Source of the DNA: Gammaproteobacteria bacterium
Lineage (GTDB): Bacteria > Pseudomonadota > Gammaproteobacteria > DSM-16500
Length of the DNA stretch: 36,484 bases
NCBI GenBank assembly: GCA_014132595.1
Contig: BMAG01000039.1
Span: forward strand, 1-36,484
Reading direction: 5' to 3'
Shown: positions 13,418 to 22,460 of the stretch, piece by piece
How positions within the stretch are numbered: the stretch's first letter is position 1
Layout: every line of letters starts with the position of its first letter
Made by a program: the position numbers and the translations under genes
The notes under the pieces: generated by a model
Databases searched by the model: none
What the model was told of the DNA's origin: nothing
What the model saw: the letters and a program-made list of their open reading frames with translations, nothing else

Positions 13418-14662
13418 ATGGCTAATTTATTTAGAGAAACTCGGTACGTTCTGGACGACGTATTTGTACGTTTCTGGAACTCTTTATCATTTGCAAGAAC
13501 CGCTAACCGCAACCTTGAAGGCGACTTCAAAAACCTACGCTTTGCAACCGGTCAAACCCTCGACTATCGCTTAGAAGAAAGATATTTAGGCGGTGAAGGT
13601 GCGAGTGCGACATCCGAAGCCCGCGTACAGGTCATTAGACCACTTTCCATTACCAAGCAATTCCGAATCATGCTCGAATACACAGGTTTTAACTTAACCT
13701 TTGATCGCGCACGTGACGAACCTTATTTGGAAATGGCAAACGCTCCTCGTGCAAAACGCTTAGGTAATATGGTGGAACGCTTCATTGCGGAAGAATTCCA
13801 AAACAAAACCTATCAAGCAGTTGGTACGCCTGGCGTTCCAGTAGACTTCAACACGATTTTAAGTGCTGATGCTTACATGACTGAATTAGCGATTCCAGAA
13901 GATGGCAAACGCTACGTCGGTGCAGGCCCACGCGTATGTGCAAACCTCTCCAATGACTTATACAACACCTTCAACAACACGGTTAATACCGGTGCTTTAA
14001 TTGATGGTTTCGTAGGTCACTTGTCTGGATTTGATTTCTTCAAGACAAACTTCTTGAAGCGTCAAATTGCTGGTGCAGGGCAAGCAGGTGGAAGTCCCCC
14101 AGCAGGCTTTAAGTTAGGCGGTGTTGTAACCAATGGCCCAATTGTTGATGGTAACACCATCGAAGTTGACAGCCTTGGTCAAGCACCTGGCACTTTAGTG
14201 TTTGCATTAGGCGACATCATTGAAATCGACGAAGATGACGGCGTTTTCATGATTAACCCTTTAACCTACGAAGCTTTAGAACAACGCGCTCAGTTCGTTG
14301 TAACAGCCGATGTTATCTCAGCCGATGGTGACACCGCTGTTATTCCTGTCAATCCAACTATCGTTATCAGTGGCGCTCGACAAAACATTAGTGCAGCTAT
14401 TCCCAATGGCGCGCAACTGTTACTCCGAGATTCACATAACGTTTCGTTGGCTTATCACACTCAAGCAGTGGTATTTGCGGCTCCCCCAATCAAGGAATTG
14501 AGAGGCGGTGTGGAAGCAGTTACCCGTTATTCCGACTTGTACAAGTTGGCAATGACCTATTCCTTGGGTGCTGACATCAGAAACTACGAACAGTTAGACC
14601 GTATCGACGTTATTTGCGGTGTCGCAATTAACCCAGAGTTTGCGGTTCGTATTTGTTCGTAA
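13418..14662 (+). CDS. Major capsid protein (P22 gp5-like, HK97 fold)
   Basis: A 414-residue coat subunit, near P22 gp5 (430). It begins MANLFRETRYVLDDVFVRFW and continues with LEGDFKNLRFATGQTLDYRLEER and VQVIRPLSITKQFRIMLEY, a pattern typical of P22-type coats. Residues about 220-285 are a beta-rich stretch corresponding to the inserted domain of this family. It ends in DVICGVAINPEFAVRICS. The ATG at 13418 has AGGGAGAACG upstream; an in-frame ATG at 13400 lies before that site and is rejected. It has its own promoter and a terminator directly after, fitting the most abundant virion protein. Confidence 0.93.
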   Translation: MANLFRETRYVLDDVFVRFWNSLSFARTANRNLEGDFKNLRFATGQTLDYRLEERYLGGEGASATSEARVQVIRPLSITKQFRIMLEYTGFNLTFDRARDEPYLEMANAPRAKRLGNMVERFIAEEFQNKTYQAVGTPGVPVDFNTILSADAYMTELAIPEDGKRYVGAGPRVCANLSNDLYNTFNNTVNTGALIDGFVGHLSGFDFFKTNFLKRQIAGAGQAGGSPPAGFKLGGVVTNGPIVDGNTIEVDSLGQAPGTLVFALGDIIEIDEDDGVFMINPLTYEALEQRAQFVVTADVISADGDTAVIPVNPTIVISGARQNISAAIPNGAQLLLRDSHNVSLAYHTQAVVFAAPPIKELRGGVEAVTRYSDLYKLAMTYSLGADIRNYEQLDRIDVICGVAINPEFAVRICS

Positions 14663-14670
14663 GCAATGGT

Positions 14671-14700
14671 TGCCCCTCGTGCTACGGGGGGCATCATCTT
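14671..14700 (+). terminator. Terminator after the coat gene
   Basis: TGCCCCTCGT (14671-14680) pairs with ACGGGGGGCA (14684-14693) around a GCT loop, ten pairs with one T-G wobble, then TCATCTTTT. It starts 8 bp after the coat stop and would cap the coat transcript, perhaps leakily, since the next gene follows at 14716. Confidence 0.8.
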
Positions 14701-14715
14701 TTGGAGAGGTGAAGG

Positions 14716-15072
14716 ATGAAAGGAACATCAGTAATTTATCTTGGTAGACGCATCAGCAAAGAAAATTTCCGTGCGAATGTATATAGCCCAAATGGTGAAA
14801 AAAAGCTTGTTGAGTCATGGGCAGCATTTGAAGCAGCAATGGAATCCGGTATTTGGTTTGCAACTCGTAAAGACGCTATGGATAGCGTAGCACCAATTGA
14901 AGAAATGGAAGAAAGCGAAGGTGATGCAACGCCTAAGCCAAAATCTAAATCTAACCGTAAATCAAAACCAAAGCCCAAGCCCGTGAAAGTCGAAGAAATT
15001 GAGGAAGAAAGCAGCGAAATACCTCATGACGAACTCGATGACATGGTTTTTGAAGTGAAAGACGGACAATAA
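14716..15072 (+). CDS. Small charged head-region protein, unknown
   Basis: A 118-residue protein with a compact N-terminal part (STVIYLGRR-like strand, VYSPNGEKKLVESW) and a Lys/Pro/Ser-rich linker (KPKSKSNRKSKPKPKPVK) followed by an acidic tail. The layout, a small domain plus a flexible charged tail, fits an accessory head or head-completion protein. GGAGAGG stands before the ATG. The gene lies between coat and gp4-like genes. No family recognised. Confidence 0.55.
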   Translation: MKGTSVIYLGRRISKENFRANVYSPNGEKKLVESWAAFEAAMESGIWFATRKDAMDSVAPIEEMEESEGDATPKPKSKSNRKSKPKPKPVKVEEIEEESSEIPHDELDDMVFEVKDGQ

Positions 15073-15086
15073 CTGAGAGGCAACTC

Positions 15087-16031
15087 ATGGCGAGTACAGT
15101 TCGTGAATTTGTATTTCAGATGTACCGACTTATTACAGCCTCAACACCTACTGTGCCATTGCACGGTGACGATGAGAACTTGGCTATTCGGGTATTAAAT
15201 CAAATTTTAACGAATTACGCGTCAACAGGGTTACTCTTAACAATCGCTAAAACTGTTACTGTCGATATAAATCTTCCCGTCAAGGAAATTTACTTTGTTT
15301 CCCCTGATTATGTCGGGCCTGTGACGACTCAGCAAGAAACTTGCACCCTCACTGCGGTTTCTCCAAGTTTTAACGTGGCTGATGGCACGATTTATAGCGT
15401 CGGTGATGGTGTTTCAGGGGGAGGGATTCCCGTTGGAGCGAAAATTTTAACGATTGTGGGTAATGTGGTCACGATGACCATGAATGCAACGCTAACGGGT
15501 GCGTCAGTATTAACGTTTTCACACGAAATACCTACACCCAATATTGCATACATCAGGGAAGGACGACTCGCTAACTTGGACAGCGCATGGCTTCAATTAA
15601 GTGGTGTCACATACCCCTTGATTGACCAAAGCAGGGATGAATTCTTGGCGGCATGGAAATATGAGCCTCTACAGGGCTTGCCGCGCTTTATTATTACTTT
15701 TCCCGAAACAAAAGTGGTGCGAGCGCAGTTATATCCTGCGCCAAGCCAATTTTATACGTTTTTTGCACGGGGAAAGTTCCAGAAATTGCCATTGACAGCC
15801 AACGATACATTGGATGGATTGCCAGACTATCAAGAGCTATTTTTCCTCTATGCAGTGGCAAAATATGTGGCGAAGTTTAAAGGAAGAAGTGGTGCATGGA
15901 CGCAAGATTTAGAGGCTGACTACCGAGAATTGAAAGCCCAAATGGAAGCGGCTTCGGAAGTCAACTTGTCTATTGCTGGCGATGAACAAAGCTTATTGAA
16001 TGGCGCGTGGCGTGTCAGGGCAGGTATTTAA
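15087..16031 (+). CDS. Tail accessory factor (P22 gp4-like) with an inserted beta module
   Basis: A 314-residue head-completion protein. Residues 1-75 (ENLAIRVLNQILTNYASTGL) and 150-314 (QLSGVTYPLIDQSRDEFLAAW, ELFFLYAVAKYVAKFKGR) match the helical gp4 fold that plugs beneath the portal and carries the tail. P22 gp4 has 166 residues; the excess here is largely a beta-rich insert at about 80-147 with GIPVGAKILTIVG and TMTMNATLTG. The same kind of module is inserted in the tail protein at 22461. AGAGGC precedes the ATG. Confidence 0.8.
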   Translation: MASTVREFVFQMYRLITASTPTVPLHGDDENLAIRVLNQILTNYASTGLLLTIAKTVTVDINLPVKEIYFVSPDYVGPVTTQQETCTLTAVSPSFNVADGTIYSVGDGVSGGGIPVGAKILTIVGNVVTMTMNATLTGASVLTFSHEIPTPNIAYIREGRLANLDSAWLQLSGVTYPLIDQSRDEFLAAWKYEPLQGLPRFIITFPETKVVRAQLYPAPSQFYTFFARGKFQKLPLTANDTLDGLPDYQELFFLYAVAKYVAKFKGRSGAWTQDLEADYRELKAQMEAASEVNLSIAGDEQSLLNGAWRVRAGI

Positions 16032-17824
16032 TGGCTGTCTTGAATAAACAGGAAGTTGCCAGTATCGAGCCATTGCCAATTTTTTGTTACTACGACAAGC
16101 AGCGTTTTACCCAATTTGGCGCTATGGATTGCGCGAATTGGTACGGTATACAAGTCGATTCAGGTAAAAAGAAGCAAGCACTATATCCGGCGATGGGAAG
16201 GCAACACGTGCGCTTTCTGAATCAGAATCGGCTTGTATTTAATGCCCAACCCCGTGTTGAATTCAAATCCATCAATTTTCTGTACGTGGTAGACGGTACA
16301 ACTGTCTATCAATATGACCGGTTTTATAACCGTAAAGTCTTACCAATCAGCGTGGCTTTGGGTACACCCATTTGGTTTGCGACCCTTGCTGTCGGTACGC
16401 TGGTTTACAATATGATGACAGATGGAAACCAAATCTTTGTAATCAAAGAAGATGGTTCCAATGTCACAACCGAGGTGGTTACCGACCCGAACGCCCCTGG
16501 TGGTGCAACTACTGGTGGCAAACCTCTCTACGTTGCGGCGTTCGGTAACCGCTTTGTTGTGAGCGTAGCAGGAACACCGGATTTCTATTTATCGACGATC
16601 AATTTATCAGGTACTGCAAGCACTTATTTCACGATAAATGGTGCAGCATTAAATGGTCGTGCATCAGGTGTTATCGGGCAATTTGCAGTGTTACATAATC
16701 AGCTATACATCATGTGTGATTTCACCACTGACGTATGGGCAAATATTATAACGCAAATTACTGTTGGAAGTGTTACCCGTGAATTTCCTTGGAAAATAAA
16801 TAGTTCATACAATTTTGACTTTGGAATAGCTGACCCTAATAGCTTGTCGGTTGGTTTCGGTATGATGGTTTGGCTTGCGAAAAACCAAGAAGGTTTGGTG
16901 TCTTTTATGATGAGTAATGGACAGGCACCGCAAGATATATCATCGCAAGCCATTAACGTTTTGCTTGAGAACTCAACGCATCCTGACACATTAAGCCCGT
17001 TTTTAATTACGGAAGTCGATGGGTTTTTATATCAATATGAAAATACCATTTTCTATCGTGCGGCTGCGGGAACGTTTATTGGATTTGGTGATGTTGATAT
17101 TACCGATAATGCCAATTCGATTGAATACAATTTTGAGACCCAAACATGGGGTCGTTGCATTGAATTAAATGGCGAACGTAATCGAATTAAAAAGCATGTT
17201 TATTTCAATAATACGCACTTGGTCATTGTGCAGGATGACCCTGCTATATATCAGATGGCAGGCAACATTTATCACAATGAATTGAGAAATCCAGACCAGC
17301 CAGATGACCAAGCGGATGATGCGTTTTTGAAATTTCCAATGCGTTATGAGTTGGTGACCAAACAGCTATTTTTAGATGATTATGCGGAGTTCGCTGATGA
17401 GTACGTTGAAATCGATTTTGTGTTTGGCAATAAAACGTTTTACAAAAGCTGTGCGCCATTCCTTAACACTACATTTATTGTTGGAGAAGATAGCACACCT
17501 ACGCATCCCATTTATATGGTTACAGAGGATGATAAATTCATTATTGCGGAAGGCTCGAACACACCAGCCTTTGATGATAATCATTACTGTGATTTGTTTA
17601 AACCTTACCTTGAACTGTATTTTTCAGATGATGGTGGAGAAACATTCTTACCCGCCGACCTCAGAGAATTCAGCCCTTTGGGTGAGTACCGATGGCGAAT
17701 GCGTTGGTATGAGCTTGGATGCTCAAGAAATCGATGTTACAAATTAGTATGTGTGTCATCCGCTCCCATTGTGGTTTTGGGTGGCGTGCGTAACACCAAG
17801 CGCGTCAGCGGAGGGGCAAACTAA
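16031..17824 (+). CDS. Packaged-DNA stabilisation protein (P22 gp10-like tail hub)
   Basis: A 597-residue beta-rich protein that closes the portal channel and binds gp4 and the tail needle. It has the repeated strand pattern of gp10 beta-propellers (NFLYVVDGTTVYQYDRF, PLYVAAFGNRFVVSVAGTPD, NQLYIMCDFTTDVWAN, YRWRMRWYELGCSRNR). It is longer than P22 gp10 (472). The ATG at 16031 overlaps the gp4-like stop as TAATG, tight coupling typical for partners made in fixed ratio; an ATG at 16007 in frame is rejected. Confidence 0.85.
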   Translation: MAVLNKQEVASIEPLPIFCYYDKQRFTQFGAMDCANWYGIQVDSGKKKQALYPAMGRQHVRFLNQNRLVFNAQPRVEFKSINFLYVVDGTTVYQYDRFYNRKVLPISVALGTPIWFATLAVGTLVYNMMTDGNQIFVIKEDGSNVTTEVVTDPNAPGGATTGGKPLYVAAFGNRFVVSVAGTPDFYLSTINLSGTASTYFTINGAALNGRASGVIGQFAVLHNQLYIMCDFTTDVWANIITQITVGSVTREFPWKINSSYNFDFGIADPNSLSVGFGMMVWLAKNQEGLVSFMMSNGQAPQDISSQAINVLLENSTHPDTLSPFLITEVDGFLYQYENTIFYRAAAGTFIGFGDVDITDNANSIEYNFETQTWGRCIELNGERNRIKKHVYFNNTHLVIVQDDPAIYQMAGNIYHNELRNPDQPDDQADDAFLKFPMRYELVTKQLFLDDYAEFADEYVEIDFVFGNKTFYKSCAPFLNTTFIVGEDSTPTHPIYMVTEDDKFIIAEGSNTPAFDDNHYCDLFKPYLELYFSDDGGETFLPADLREFSPLGEYRWRMRWYELGCSRNRCYKLVCVSSAPIVVLGGVRNTKRVSGGAN

Positions 17825-18120
17825 TGTCTATTTTCCTTGACCGAATTGACGCAGTGCCTGTTGCAAGCAATACACAATTTGACCCACAATTTTTACAATG
17901 GCTTTGGGTTTTGGTTGATGCGTTAAATGAGAATTTATCAGATATTCAAAATTCGCTAAATTTATTGATGGCGATAGGTTATACGCAAACACAAATTAAT
18001 GACATGGAATCGGCAGGTCAATTAAGTGATGGTGTATTATTATATGATACGACCAATAATGTATATGTCGGTCGGGAAGCGGGTTCGTTGGTGAAATTCA
18101 CCACGACTCCATATCCATAA
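17824..18120 (+). CDS. Small virion protein, possibly needle or hub associated
   Basis: A 98-residue protein overlapping the gp10-like stop by 1 bp (TAATG). The first half is helical and amphipathic (FLQWLWVLVDALNENLSDIQNSLN), the second half a short beta motif, GVLLYDTTNNVYVGREAGS with LVKFTTTPYP. The latter is a common structural ending in podophage small virion proteins. In P22 the needle gene follows gp10; this one is much shorter than gp26 (233), so the equivalence is only positional. Confidence 0.5.
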   Translation: MSIFLDRIDAVPVASNTQFDPQFLQWLWVLVDALNENLSDIQNSLNLLMAIGYTQTQINDMESAGQLSDGVLLYDTTNNVYVGREAGSLVKFTTTPYP

Positions 18121-18131
18121 GGAGATGGAAA

Positions 18132-18875
18132 ATGGGATTTAATTTCGGAGGCGCAGGAACAGGTGCATTGTCTGGGGCATCCACAGGCGCAGCATTTGGG
18201 CCATGGGGTGCGGCAGCCGGTGGTTTGCTTGGTGGCTTGATGGGTGGCTTCTCAGATGATGGCAGTGAAGCTTATAAAAAAGCCCAACAACAGCTTGATA
18301 AATATTACGCGCAAGCACGTGGTCTGTATAACGAAGGTCAAGGCTATTTACAGCCTTATAATCAATATGGGCAGAATGCTTATGGCAATTATTCTGGTGC
18401 CATGAATAAATTGCTAGACCCTGCCGCATTAGAAGCTGAGTGGATGAAAAGCTATACCGAATCCCCAACAGCGAAATATACCGAAGGATTAGCCCAAGAG
18501 CATGGGCTTGATGCAGCAAGCGGATTAGGCTTGATGGGGTCAAATACTGCCTTAAACGCTATCCAAGGCGGCACAACACAAATTGGTTTAGATGACCGTC
18601 AAAACTATCTCAATAACTTGATGCAGAAATACTTAGCTGGTGCCAATATTGCTGGAAATATCTTTAATACGGGTGCTAATACTGCTAATGCCATGAGTAA
18701 TAATGCTATGAATTTTGGCAATACTACGATGGGTATGGGTGAAAACTCAGCGCAAATGGCTTTTGGTAGACAGGCAGCGCCAGGTAGCATGATGCAGAAT
18801 ATGATGGGTGCAGCCCCAGGCTTTGCCTCAATGCTTAAAGAAAATGCCGGTGGTTGGTCTTTTGGAGGTAAATAA
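18132..18875 (+). CDS. DNA ejection protein (P22 gp7-like)
   Basis: A 247-residue protein with a Gly/Ala-rich hydrophobic N-terminus (residues 3-40, GAGTGALSGASTGAAFGPWG), typical of ejected internal proteins that insert into the host envelope. The rest is rich in Gln, Asn, Tyr and Met with helices. It is the first of three genes in the order and sizes of P22 gp7-gp20-gp16 (229, 471, 609). AAGGAGATGG precedes the ATG. Inferred role: forming the channel for DNA entry. Confidence 0.7.
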   Translation: MGFNFGGAGTGALSGASTGAAFGPWGAAAGGLLGGLMGGFSDDGSEAYKKAQQQLDKYYAQARGLYNEGQGYLQPYNQYGQNAYGNYSGAMNKLLDPAALEAEWMKSYTESPTAKYTEGLAQEHGLDAASGLGLMGSNTALNAIQGGTTQIGLDDRQNYLNNLMQKYLAGANIAGNIFNTGANTANAMSNNAMNFGNTTMGMGENSAQMAFGRQAAPGSMMQNMMGAAPGFASMLKENAGGWSFGGK

Positions 18876-20149
18876 TGGCACTTAATATACCGATGCCTGA
18901 TTTGCCAGGCACAAGCTTTTTGAAGGGAGTCGATACCGGCTCCAGCATGTTTTCGCGCATGATTCAGCCAGTCATTGAACGCGAACGACTAAAGCAACAA
19001 CAAGACCAGTTTGTGCAAAACCTTGAGCTTCAAAAGCAGGCACAGGGTCGTGCGCAAACATTGCTGCCTTACATGATTCAGCAATATCAAGATGCGCATA
19101 ATACTGCGGCGAGTGAGGCGGCGGTTAAGAAAATTTATCAAAACCTAATTCAAGATGCCTTGTCAGGTGCTGGTGGAACTCCTAGCGCACCCGCTGCACC
19201 AGTACCGGCTGCACCTGTAGTACCTGGAATGCCACCGCAAGCAGGTAATGGTTTACCTACCCCCCCTGTCGGTGCAACTCCACCTCAAATGGGTGGTACT
19301 CCTAATGTGGGTACGGGTTCACCAGCGGTAAACATGCCACCAAATATCACACCACCGGTGCCAGGAGCGGCAGGCGCACCACCTGCGGCTGGAATGCCAC
19401 CTAATGTGCCTACGCCGGTCACAACGACTGCGGGTGTTGTGCCTCAAGGTGAGCAAGGTGAACATGAATTACGTCCTGGCAATCCACGGTTAGCTAAACT
19501 GGATGCGGTTGCCGGTCTTGTGCCTGGCATTCCAAAACCTGTGCAGCATATTTCTGGCGGCATGGTTTTCACGACTTATCCGAGTGGTCGAATGACTGTA
19601 CAGAAAGTACAAGGAATGGAATCTCAGGGAGCGCAGACAGTATCCGCTAAGGAAGCATCCAAGATTCGTGACCAAGCAACTGCTTTGGCAAACAGCGCTA
19701 ATTTGGTGCAACAGGGCTATGACTTGCTAGACAACAATCCTGATTTAACAGGTATTGGGTCTGGGCTTGCTTCATCCCTCAATTTATCCAATAACCCAGA
19801 ATTAGGTAAGTTTACGACTGTGGCGGGTAAATTACAGGCTGAACTTGGAAAATATGCGTCATCTCGTGGTGGTATCCAAGCGGTTAAATGGGCAGGAAAT
19901 GTGAAGCCTAGCTCATGGAAGCCAGAGGATTACAATTATGGTATGTTTGAAGGCATCCAAAAGAACCTTCAAGATGACTACAACACGTTAAATGCGCAAT
20001 ATAAAGCTGCAACAGGGCAAGATTTACCCGTACCGCTTCCACCCATGACACGCAAACCAAAGCCAGGTAGCAGTGGCACTTCTACTGGTGGTGGAAAAGG
20101 CAAAGTGACCAAGTGGAAAATGACTGGCGGCCAATTAGTTAAGGAATAA
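18875..20149 (+). CDS. DNA ejection protein (P22 gp20-like), proline-rich
   Basis: A 424-residue protein. Residues about 1-95 are helical and Gln-rich, about 100-185 a Pro/Ala/Gly tract (PAAPVPAAPVVPGMPP), and 260-390 helical again (KIRDQATALANSANLVQQGY). The unfolded proline tract suits a protein that must pass a narrow portal. It overlaps the previous stop by 1 bp and precedes the next ejection gene by 2 bp. Length compares with P22 gp20 (471). Confidence 0.65.
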   Translation: MALNIPMPDLPGTSFLKGVDTGSSMFSRMIQPVIERERLKQQQDQFVQNLELQKQAQGRAQTLLPYMIQQYQDAHNTAASEAAVKKIYQNLIQDALSGAGGTPSAPAAPVPAAPVVPGMPPQAGNGLPTPPVGATPPQMGGTPNVGTGSPAVNMPPNITPPVPGAAGAPPAAGMPPNVPTPVTTTAGVVPQGEQGEHELRPGNPRLAKLDAVAGLVPGIPKPVQHISGGMVFTTYPSGRMTVQKVQGMESQGAQTVSAKEASKIRDQATALANSANLVQQGYDLLDNNPDLTGIGSGLASSLNLSNNPELGKFTTVAGKLQAELGKYASSRGGIQAVKWAGNVKPSSWKPEDYNYGMFEGIQKNLQDDYNTLNAQYKAATGQDLPVPLPPMTRKPKPGSSGTSTGGGKGKVTKWKMTGGQLVKE

Positions 20150-20151
20150 CT

Positions 20152-22275
20152 ATGGTTCAACAAGTGGATGTTGATGGTCAAATTCATGAGTTTCCAGACG
20201 AGGCAACGCCTGAAATGATGCAGGCTGCACTCAAAAAGGAAGCTGCGCGCCAACAATTTATGCAGTATACCCAACATGGAATTTTAGACCGACCCAGAGA
20301 AAAATTAATGTCGGATGCGTGGAACCTCTTAAAAAATGTGGGTAGCACGACTGTCAAAGGAGTTCCCGCACTTTTAAATGAGGCTGTTTCTAATCCCACG
20401 GGTGCAGCAAAAGATGTTGGTGCGGGTCTTAGCAGCATTCCTTTTAATATTGGTAATGCACTTTTAAACATTCCCCAATATGTGGCTGGGCTTGAGTCTG
20501 ATCGTGCATCTAATTTCTTGAAGAAATACACCCCAGAGATTCCAACTGAGGGCATAGTCAATGCCACTTTCGGTGAGCCTACCCCAAACAGTAAAAATGT
20601 TCGTGAATTGGCATCTCTCGCACCCGTTTTAGGGCCATTGGGTAAAGGTCTTGGGAAAGCGGCTGTTAGTGGTGTTACAAAGACAGGTTCTAAGATACTT
20701 GGTAAGACTGATACCGCATTGGCAGCGAATGAAGCTTTACTTGGCGAGAAGGTGGGTCAAAAATCTACTGAACTTGAGCAAAAAACAGCCGAAGCCCAAG
20801 CAGCCGACGAAGCAAATAAGGCTGCAATTGCTCAGTCCAAGCAGCAAATTGGCAAATCAGATGCTGATTTGATGCAGTATAACGTCACCAAACGTCAGCA
20901 AGACATCCAAAATATGACGGATGAAGCAAGTCAATTGCAAAAAGACTTGGTAGCGACTAAACCTGCCGAAACTGAATTGCCACAGGCTGAGGAAAACTTA
21001 GCTCGCTCACAAGAACACTTGCAAAATGCAGAAAACATGGGCAATGAAATTGAATCCAACATTGGACAGCATCTAAATGAAGGTGCGCAGCATGACGTGC
21101 GTGCAGCACAAGGCTTATCAAACCGTGTGAATGCAATTGAAGATTACTGGAACAACGCTTATAAGACATTCACGAGCAATATTGCCGATGCTAATTTCCA
21201 CATGCCTAAAAATGCAATGGAAAAGCTAGATTATGATGCGATGTCACCATCACAAATGATTCAAACTTTTGGTGCTGATGCGTTTGAAGCATTAAAACGC
21301 GGAAAAATGGATGAATTCATCCAAAAACAAAAGAAAGCCGATGTGAAACAAGCGCAAGGTAACAATCCTTACTTGCAAACATTAACGGAAGTGGCACCCA
21401 CCATTACGGATACCAATGCGGCTGACTTTTTAGCGAAATACAAAGACTTTCGTGACCGTACGTTTAAATTGAGTCAGCGTTTACGTGACCCACGTGTTGA
21501 GGAAGTCGAAAAGCAAAAAATGCAAGCGGCTTTGACCGAAGCACGCAAAATGCAAGCCCAAATGAAAGAGGTTTTAGACACTGGTTTAGGCGACTTTAAG
21601 CCTGAATTTGAGCGTGTCAATAAGGGTTATTCCGAACAAGTATATCCATTGCGCAATAATCCTGTTGTTGAAAAAGCACATGAAGGAAAATTGTCAGACA
21701 ATATTATTAAATCACTTCGTACCAATGAAGAAGGGATGCCATTGGTTCGTGAAATTGTAAAACAAGACCCTGAGTTATTACGCAATATTATTGGTCAGCG
21801 TTATTTCTCTGGCAAAGCAGGTCGCCAATCGATTCACATGCCAAATGAAATGACACGTGAATATTTGGATGAAATGCCGGATTTAAAGCAGCTTTTATCA
21901 CAACGAGAAAGTGCTAATGCTGCTATGGAACAAGCAAAAACCAATGCTGAGATGGCTAAACAACATCACGCCGAAATCTCTGCGCGTCAAACCGAAGCAA
22001 GCAAATTGCAGAAAAAAGCGGATGACTTGCAAGCTGAAATTGAAAGCAATAAGAAAGAAATTGCTAAGATGGAAAAACATATTGAGTCCTTACAAAAAAC
22101 AGCGCAACGCAAAAATATTTCATTGAAAGAAAAAATGCAAACTGAAAAAGAGCTAAAAGATTTACGTCGTCAATTGAAGGAATCAAGCGCAAAACTTGAT
22201 GAAAAAACCACGGGATTACGAAAATTATTTAGAGTTATAAAGACGACTTACAAAATAGGAAGAAAATTCATTTAA
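20152..22275 (+). CDS. DNA ejection protein (P22 gp16-like) with long coiled coils
   Basis: A 707-residue protein. The N-terminus VDVDGQIHEFPDEATPEMMQ matches the short GxxxxFPDxxT motif often seen at the start of phage internal virion proteins. Residues 180-300 and 580-690 are long Glu/Lys/Gln coiled coils. The C-terminus is basic (RVIKTTYKIGRKFI). It is the third ejection-type gene in the row and would enter the cell with the DNA. No transglycosylase motif was seen. Confidence 0.65.
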   Translation: MVQQVDVDGQIHEFPDEATPEMMQAALKKEAARQQFMQYTQHGILDRPREKLMSDAWNLLKNVGSTTVKGVPALLNEAVSNPTGAAKDVGAGLSSIPFNIGNALLNIPQYVAGLESDRASNFLKKYTPEIPTEGIVNATFGEPTPNSKNVRELASLAPVLGPLGKGLGKAAVSGVTKTGSKILGKTDTALAANEALLGEKVGQKSTELEQKTAEAQAADEANKAAIAQSKQQIGKSDADLMQYNVTKRQQDIQNMTDEASQLQKDLVATKPAETELPQAEENLARSQEHLQNAENMGNEIESNIGQHLNEGAQHDVRAAQGLSNRVNAIEDYWNNAYKTFTSNIADANFHMPKNAMEKLDYDAMSPSQMIQTFGADAFEALKRGKMDEFIQKQKKADVKQAQGNNPYLQTLTEVAPTITDTNAADFLAKYKDFRDRTFKLSQRLRDPRVEEVEKQKMQAALTEARKMQAQMKEVLDTGLGDFKPEFERVNKGYSEQVYPLRNNPVVEKAHEGKLSDNIIKSLRTNEEGMPLVREIVKQDPELLRNIIGQRYFSGKAGRQSIHMPNEMTREYLDEMPDLKQLLSQRESANAAMEQAKTNAEMAKQHHAEISARQTEASKLQKKADDLQAEIESNKKEIAKMEKHIESLQKTAQRKNISLKEKMQTEKELKDLRRQLKESSAKLDEKTTGLRKLFRVIKTTYKIGRKFI

Positions 22276-22292
22276 TTGACATGGAGTTGATT

Positions 22293-22442
22293 ATGCCACT
22301 TGTTAGCGGAAAAAAAGCGAAAACACGCGCAGGTTTTTCTGAAAATGTGAAGCGCGAAATGGAAGCTGGAAAGCCTCAAAAGCAAGCTGTGGCGATTGCA
22401 TATAGCAAGAAACGTCAGGCTAACAAGGCTCCCAAGAAATAA
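22293..22442 (+). CDS. Small basic phage protein (49 residues)
   Basis: ATG at 22293, TAA at 22440. The peptide is Lys-rich with the recognisable core SENVKREMEAGKPQKQAVAI, seen in small proteins of many podophages. ATGGAGTTG lies just before. It fits between the ejection and tail genes with short gaps. Function unknown; basic charge suggests packaging with DNA. Confidence 0.7.
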   Translation: MPLVSGKKAKTRAGFSENVKREMEAGKPQKQAVAIAYSKKRQANKAPKK

Positions 22443-22460
22443 TTTAATAAGGATATTAAT

